A DNA stretch of 35,025 nt from a virus. Both the position numbers and the translations under genes were made by a program. Positions 31,648-35,025 of the stretch are shown here, in pieces (position 1 is the first letter of the stretch; each line of letters opens with the position of its first letter). A model generated the notes under the pieces. That model was not told where the DNA came from and ran no database searches. It was given only the letters and a program-made list of their open reading frames with translations. The DNA lies in the IMG/VR virus record IMGVR_UViG_3300025168_000288, positions 1 to 35,025 of that record; one strand, written 5' to 3'.

Positions 31648-33786
31648 ATGCCATCAACAGTATACAAGGGAGATGTTTCAGAAGTAGCGTTTGCGCCTGA
31701 AACGGGTTTAGACATAATAGATAACGTTGATTGCCAATTTGCACTCACGAATGCTAACGGTGTAACTACAATTCGATTTAGCGGAGAATTGAATACTACT
31801 TTATTTGAAGCAGATACAAGTAAACTAAAATATCCTAAGAACGCTCTTGTTGGTTCTCAACTCACATTCAAAGGTATAGATGATGGAAAAATATTTACCA
31901 TTATAGAAAATGATGGGGCAACAATGAAAATCAGTCCCGCTGTATCAAGTACAACTGTTAATTCTAATGATGTACTTTCAATTCTACCTTACAAGACACC
32001 ACCAATGGACACCGCTGGACATACTGAAAGAAACGAGACATTCACAGTAACGGGTGCTTCTTATACTAACGAAACTGAAATTACACATGGTGCTTCTTCT
32101 GCAATTGCAGTAGGAATGATAGTTACGGTATCTGGAGGTTCTGGAAGCGGGGCAATACCTACTGGTGCATATGTTGCATCGGTAACAGACACAACACATT
32201 TTGAGTTATCGGTGGCTACTACAGGCGGTTCTCGTTCTGGTGCAACTCTTACATTCACAAAATCGGATAGTGCTACAAGCGCACCTTCTGAATCACTTCT
32301 TATTGACCAATTTTTGGGTATTGCGAATGCAATTGTACTTCCTGAAACAAAAGTCGATTTGAAGCGTTACCACGTAGTAGGACTTGGCCGTGATACATCT
32401 GTACAAGTTCCCGGTAAATTCACTACAGAAGGGGGTTCATTTGAAGTCAACCTCCATTCAGCACGATGGCTAAAATACTGTTTGGGTAATGAAGTAGTAG
32501 GAACTATTGGTACATCAACTGAAGCAACAACACTATCAGCAAAGGCTCATGCTGGTCAATCGTTTGTTACTCTTGCCGCTACTGCAAATGCAGGTGTAGG
32601 AAAATATATTTTACTCAAAGATACTACTGGTGGTGATGCATCTGCTACGGTGGATATTGTAAGCGACCATGCAGTTCGTACTACAGACCCAACATCGGAC
32701 GCAACGTGGAATTTATCAATAGACGACAGGGACTTTGACCAAGCAAAAGGGTATGAAATTCGACGTATCATCGGTGTAGCAGAAACGGCTAACACGTATG
32801 TATATCTTGACCAACCACTTACATTTTCACATGAAAGTGGTTCTACTGTAGCATTGCTTGATTATGATGATGAACCTAACACAAAAGCCCCTGCTATAGC
32901 ATCGAATGGTACAATTACTAATCCTATCACTCACTTGATTTACAGTCGAAGTATTTTGCCTTCATTTAGTATTGAGGTTTCACAACGAAGAAGTGATGTA
33001 GACAGCAGTACTGTAGTAGACGGTTCAATAGCAGATACAAAGGACCTCACACGTATCTTTAGAGGATGTAAAGTATCTGATTTCACACTAACAACCGATA
33101 ATGATGCGGCACTACGACTGTCTGTAAACTTCAATGCGGCTCTTTGTTTTACTGATACAGGTCGATTAGAAACCGCTAACACAAGTACAAGTCGATATAA
33201 CCCTCATCGAATGTTTGATGATACAGCAAATACTAATTTTAACCGATTGAAATCAGGTATCGGTATTGGCACACAAAAACCATTTATGTTTTACAATGGA
33301 CAAATCAAAGTCGCTGGTCAAACTGTGGCTCAAGTGCATAACTTTTCATTGACTGGTCAAACTGGAGTGCAAGCATTCCATACGATTAACAACACAAGTA
33401 TTGCAACAGGTTCAGCCGAATCCCAAGTTCCATTCGCTGGTTCTCGTAACGCTTCTATCATGGTTGAGGGACAGACCTCGTATGAAATGACTATGGAAAT
33501 TGTTGTCGATGACCCAATCTTCTATCATAAGATGCGTTCACAAACTGAATTTAGTGTTCATACAGAAGGTGCTACAACCAATCAAATTGTTATTGAATTT
33601 GAAAAACAAGCAAGAGGCACTACTGCCGCTGACGCTACAGAAAAATTAGTCGTTCTCATAGATGACTATTATATTGTAGAAGCACCAATGCAAATTCCAG
33701 AAGATAAGGGTGTAATGAAGAGTACAATGAAGATTATGCCTAAAGCAATTAAGGTTCTATCCCGTGATACAATTCTAAAATATTGA
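31648..33786 (+). CDS. Major tail tube protein, extended
   Basis: ATG 31648 follows AGGTGAAGA. The 712-residue protein has a tail-tube-like framework: N-terminal VYKGDVSEVAFAPETG, a core with TSVQVPGKFTTEGGSFEVNL and a late beta region (QTVAQVHNFSLTGQTG, then TMEIVVDDPIFYHKM). It has a Thr/Ser/Gly-rich insertion around 120-200 that looks like a surface Ig-like or beta domain. It is larger than usual for a tube protein. A contractile sheath is an alternative, but no typical sheath ending is seen and no separate tube gene follows. It should polymerise around the tape measure. Confidence 0.7.
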   Translation: MPSTVYKGDVSEVAFAPETGLDIIDNVDCQFALTNANGVTTIRFSGELNTTLFEADTSKLKYPKNALVGSQLTFKGIDDGKIFTIIENDGATMKISPAVSSTTVNSNDVLSILPYKTPPMDTAGHTERNETFTVTGASYTNETEITHGASSAIAVGMIVTVSGGSGSGAIPTGAYVASVTDTTHFELSVATTGGSRSGATLTFTKSDSATSAPSESLLIDQFLGIANAIVLPETKVDLKRYHVVGLGRDTSVQVPGKFTTEGGSFEVNLHSARWLKYCLGNEVVGTIGTSTEATTLSAKAHAGQSFVTLAATANAGVGKYILLKDTTGGDASATVDIVSDHAVRTTDPTSDATWNLSIDDRDFDQAKGYEIRRIIGVAETANTYVYLDQPLTFSHESGSTVALLDYDDEPNTKAPAIASNGTITNPITHLIYSRSILPSFSIEVSQRRSDVDSSTVVDGSIADTKDLTRIFRGCKVSDFTLTTDNDAALRLSVNFNAALCFTDTGRLETANTSTSRYNPHRMFDDTANTNFNRLKSGIGIGTQKPFMFYNGQIKVAGQTVAQVHNFSLTGQTGVQAFHTINNTSIATGSAESQVPFAGSRNASIMVEGQTSYEMTMEIVVDDPIFYHKMRSQTEFSVHTEGATTNQIVIEFEKQARGTTAADATEKLVVLIDDYYIVEAPMQIPEDKGVMKSTMKIMPKAIKVLSRDTILKY

Positions 33787-33795
33787 GGTGAAAGT

Positions 33796-34317
33796 ATGTA
33801 TACATCAACAAATCAATTTCGTCGTCTTGGTATTCAAGGATATGCTGAATGGGCTTGTATGCAAAACAATGTTTCATTCGATGAAAGTGTTGTATTTACT
33901 GATATTATTTCAGTTCACAATTGGATTATGCGACAACTAAATCCTACTTTAGAAGTAAAAGTAGAAGAAGAAGTACAGTCTGAACCTGTTCCTGTTCCTG
34001 TAGATGCCAATCCTTTCCCTACAGACCTACAACAATACGATTCTCTAACCGTTGCTGAACTACGTGAACTTTGTAAAGAGCGTGGATTACCAGTATACGG
34101 CACAAAGGCCGAGATTGTTTTGCGATTAAAGCAAAATGATGAAGGTATTATTCCCGAAGAGGAACCTGAAAGCCCTACTGATGAAGTAGCCCTTGAAGGT
34201 GAATCGGAAGCCCCTACTGACGAAGTAGCCGCATCCAATGGAGAGGAAACAAATGAAGAAAACATTAACGGAGAACAAGAACCTACTACTAAGGAACGAC
34301 AAAGCAACGAAGCATGA
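33796..34317 (+). CDS. SAP-domain protein with acidic repeat tail
   Basis: ATG 33796 follows GAGGTGAA. The 173-residue protein has an N-terminal helical part with NWIMRQLNPTLEV, then a SAP domain at about 75-115 (DSLTVAELRELCKERGLPVY, then GTKAEIVLRLKQ). SAP domains bind AT-rich DNA or serve as protein docking modules. The acidic tail has two near-repeats (SPTDEVALEGE and APTDEVAASNGE). It overlaps the next gene's start region. It lies between tail tube and tail chaperone, where a DNA-binding role is unexpected, so a protein-binding use is more likely. Confidence 0.7.
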   Translation: MYTSTNQFRRLGIQGYAEWACMQNNVSFDESVVFTDIISVHNWIMRQLNPTLEVKVEEEVQSEPVPVPVDANPFPTDLQQYDSLTVAELRELCKERGLPVYGTKAEIVLRLKQNDEGIIPEEEPESPTDEVALEGESEAPTDEVAASNGEETNEENINGEQEPTTKERQSNEA

Positions 34318-34627
34318 AATATCTACTGATAAAAACGACCCTTCACTTTTTATGGAAGTGTGGGTAAGGGATATTTCTTATTTCGATATACAGCAATCCG
34401 TTGAAAAACTACTAAACATTACTCAAAGCGGTGGAGTGAAATTCAATCTCCAAGCCTACTGGCGATACGCTTTCTCACATTGGATAGAAAAGACAAATCC
34501 TGAACTAACCGTAAGCGAACTGCTTAATTTAAACGGTTATGTTGGCGACCAAATTTCAAAAGTTTTACCAAAACCAAATGAAATTCTGGAGGATATAACT
34601 GGAAATTTTACCAACGAGACAGAATAA
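34253..34627 (+). CDS. Tail assembly chaperone, short form (G-like)
   Basis: ATG 34253 is preceded by GGAGAGG (34240-34246); ATG 34238 is an in-frame alternative. The 124-residue protein is charged and helical and ends at TAA 34625-34627. Tail chaperones lie between tube and tape measure genes, as here, and occur in two forms through ribosomal frameshifting. The second, start-less frame that continues after this stop, and the slip site before it, support this assignment. It would coat the tape measure during tail assembly and be absent from the virion. Confidence 0.75.
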   Translation: MKKTLTENKNLLLRNDKATKHEISTDKNDPSLFMEVWVRDISYFDIQQSVEKLLNITQSGGVKFNLQAYWRYAFSHWIEKTNPELTVSELLNLNGYVGDQISKVLPKPNEILEDITGNFTNETE

Positions 34628-34920
34628 CTGTCTCGAATTATCTTGAACGAAAAAACAAAGACCCAATTCAAAATTACGAATTACAAATACAAGAATGGGC
34701 TTACATAATATCTCAACATTACAACATATCATTAGGTGAAGTATATGAACTGCCAAAAAGTATCTTCAAACAGTCCTTAGTATGGGCTAACATAGCAGAA
34801 GAACAGAAGCGTCAAAAGCAAATAAGACAGGAAGAAGAAAGACGACTCCAACAAAAAGCAGGAACAAGGGAAATTGTACGATTAGATTACGACTTTAATG
34901 AACTGGATGAATTACTATGA
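34253..34920 (+). CDS. Tail assembly chaperone, -1 frameshift fusion (GT-like)
   Basis: A second frame, open from 34582 to the stop TGA at 34918-34920, lacks any ATG, GTG or TTG for most of its length. It is in the -1 frame relative to the G-like gene. Reading 34253-34609, then slipping back one base and continuing 34609-34920, gives a fusion of about 222 residues. The added part is helical and basic (ELQIQEWAYIISQHYNISLG, then EEQKRQKQIRQEEERR). That is the expected GT arrangement, where the T part binds the tail tube. The fusion overlaps the tape measure start as ATGA. Confidence 0.75.
34603..34635 (+). promoter_or_regulatory. -1 ribosomal frameshift signal: slippery heptamer plus hairpin
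   Basis: The heptamer A_AAT_TTT (34603-34609) lies in the correct frame (GGA AAT TTT ACC) for a -1 slip. After five spacer bases (ACCAA), an 8-bp perfect stem follows: CGAGACAG 34615-34622 and CTGTCTCG 34628-34635, loop AATAA. The loop holds the stop codon of the short form. Slip site, spacer and stem fit the classical stimulatory layout. Confidence 0.8.
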
Positions 34921-35025
34921 CCGCATTAGCCGCAATCACTTCTATGGCACAATCTGCCAAAGCAATAGGACCTGCTTTTCAAATGGCTGGTCAAATGATG
35001 AAACAAGCCATTTCTGACTTATGGA
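34917..35025 (+). CDS. Start of tape measure protein, cut by window edge
   Basis: ATG 34917 overlaps the chaperone stop as ATGA, and the frame is open to the right edge. The 36 visible residues are an Ala/Met/Gln-rich helix (MTALAAITSMAQSAKAIGPA, then MAGQMMKQAISDLW). Tape measure proteins are long helical rods located directly after the GT chaperone gene. The assignment rests mainly on that position. Confidence 0.6.
   Translation, partial: MTALAAITSMAQSAKAIGPAFQMAGQMMKQAISDLW

Noticed and set aside
31648-33786. Contractile tail sheath instead of tail tube
   Set aside because: No sheath-type C-terminal pattern was seen and no separate tube gene lies between it and the chaperone gene, though the large size leaves some doubt.
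1-35025. tRNA genes, rRNA, CRISPR arrays, integrase or insertion sequences
   Set aside because: No cloverleaf-like segment, regular repeat-spacer array, recombinase or transposase motif was noticed. The genome's replication and integration genes, if any, lie outside this window.

Overview
This window is a long stretch of a tailed double-stranded DNA virus genome (Caudoviricetes, HK97-type head). Nearly every gene is on the + strand, and genes are packed with ATGA/TAATG overlaps or gaps of a few bases. The head-to-tail series can be read almost end to end: a possible small terminase, large terminase, portal, prohead protease with scaffold, major capsid protein, small capsid-associated proteins, head-tail adaptor, tail terminator-like protein, tail tube, tail assembly chaperone with a -1 frameshift, and the start of the tape measure gene at the right edge. 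Host clues are indirect. Most genes carry AGGTGAT-like ribosome binding sites, a form common in archaea. There is an AbrB-type regulator, an Arf-like small GTPase, canonical C2H2 and zinc-ribbon proteins, and one TATA box placed as for a leaderless archaeal transcript. The AT-rich sequence and gene style fit a virus of marine planktonic archaea (magrovirus-like). That host assignment is inference, not proof.

Layout. 1-923: the tail end of an upstream operon with a small phage-conserved protein, an unknown protein and a 51-residue protein. 897-1074: a gene-poor control region full of inverted and direct repeats around TGACC/GGTCA. 1075-4587: a cassette with a coiled-coil membrane protein, a small membrane protein, an Arf-like GTPase, an AbrB protein, a Cys/His protein, a Q/N-rich protein with QNPF repeats and a two-helix membrane protein. 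4501-4851: the only convincing minus-strand gene, a four-cysteine zinc protein. 4886-10899: a double zinc/HTH protein followed by three large unrecognised proteins of probable virion origin. 10916-16983: large terminase, a run of very small Cys-rich and zinc-finger genes, a winged-helix/LAGLIDADG protein and a portal with two zinc-ribbon insertions. 17029-24108: small proteins, one metallothionein-like, and then a protein of about 1,916 residues whose C-terminal third is a DNA/RNA ligase fold with altered catalytic motifs. 24147-29116: protease/scaffold, capsid and accessory head genes. 29130-35025: connector and tail genes.

How it works together. The terminase packages DNA through the portal into a procapsid built by the MCP on the scaffold and matured by the protease. 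The connector and terminator proteins join head and tail, and the tail tube is assembled around the tape measure with the frameshifted chaperone pair. Unrelated proteins across the window share short motifs (W-S-x-L-K, and a C-terminal MSW[DE]E[IV]H). These may be docking or sorting signals for virion assembly. The best candidates for something new are the GTPase/membrane cassette with its repeat-rich control region, the giant protein with a ligase-like domain, the recurring W-S-x-L-K motif, and the -1 frameshift signal at the tail chaperone.
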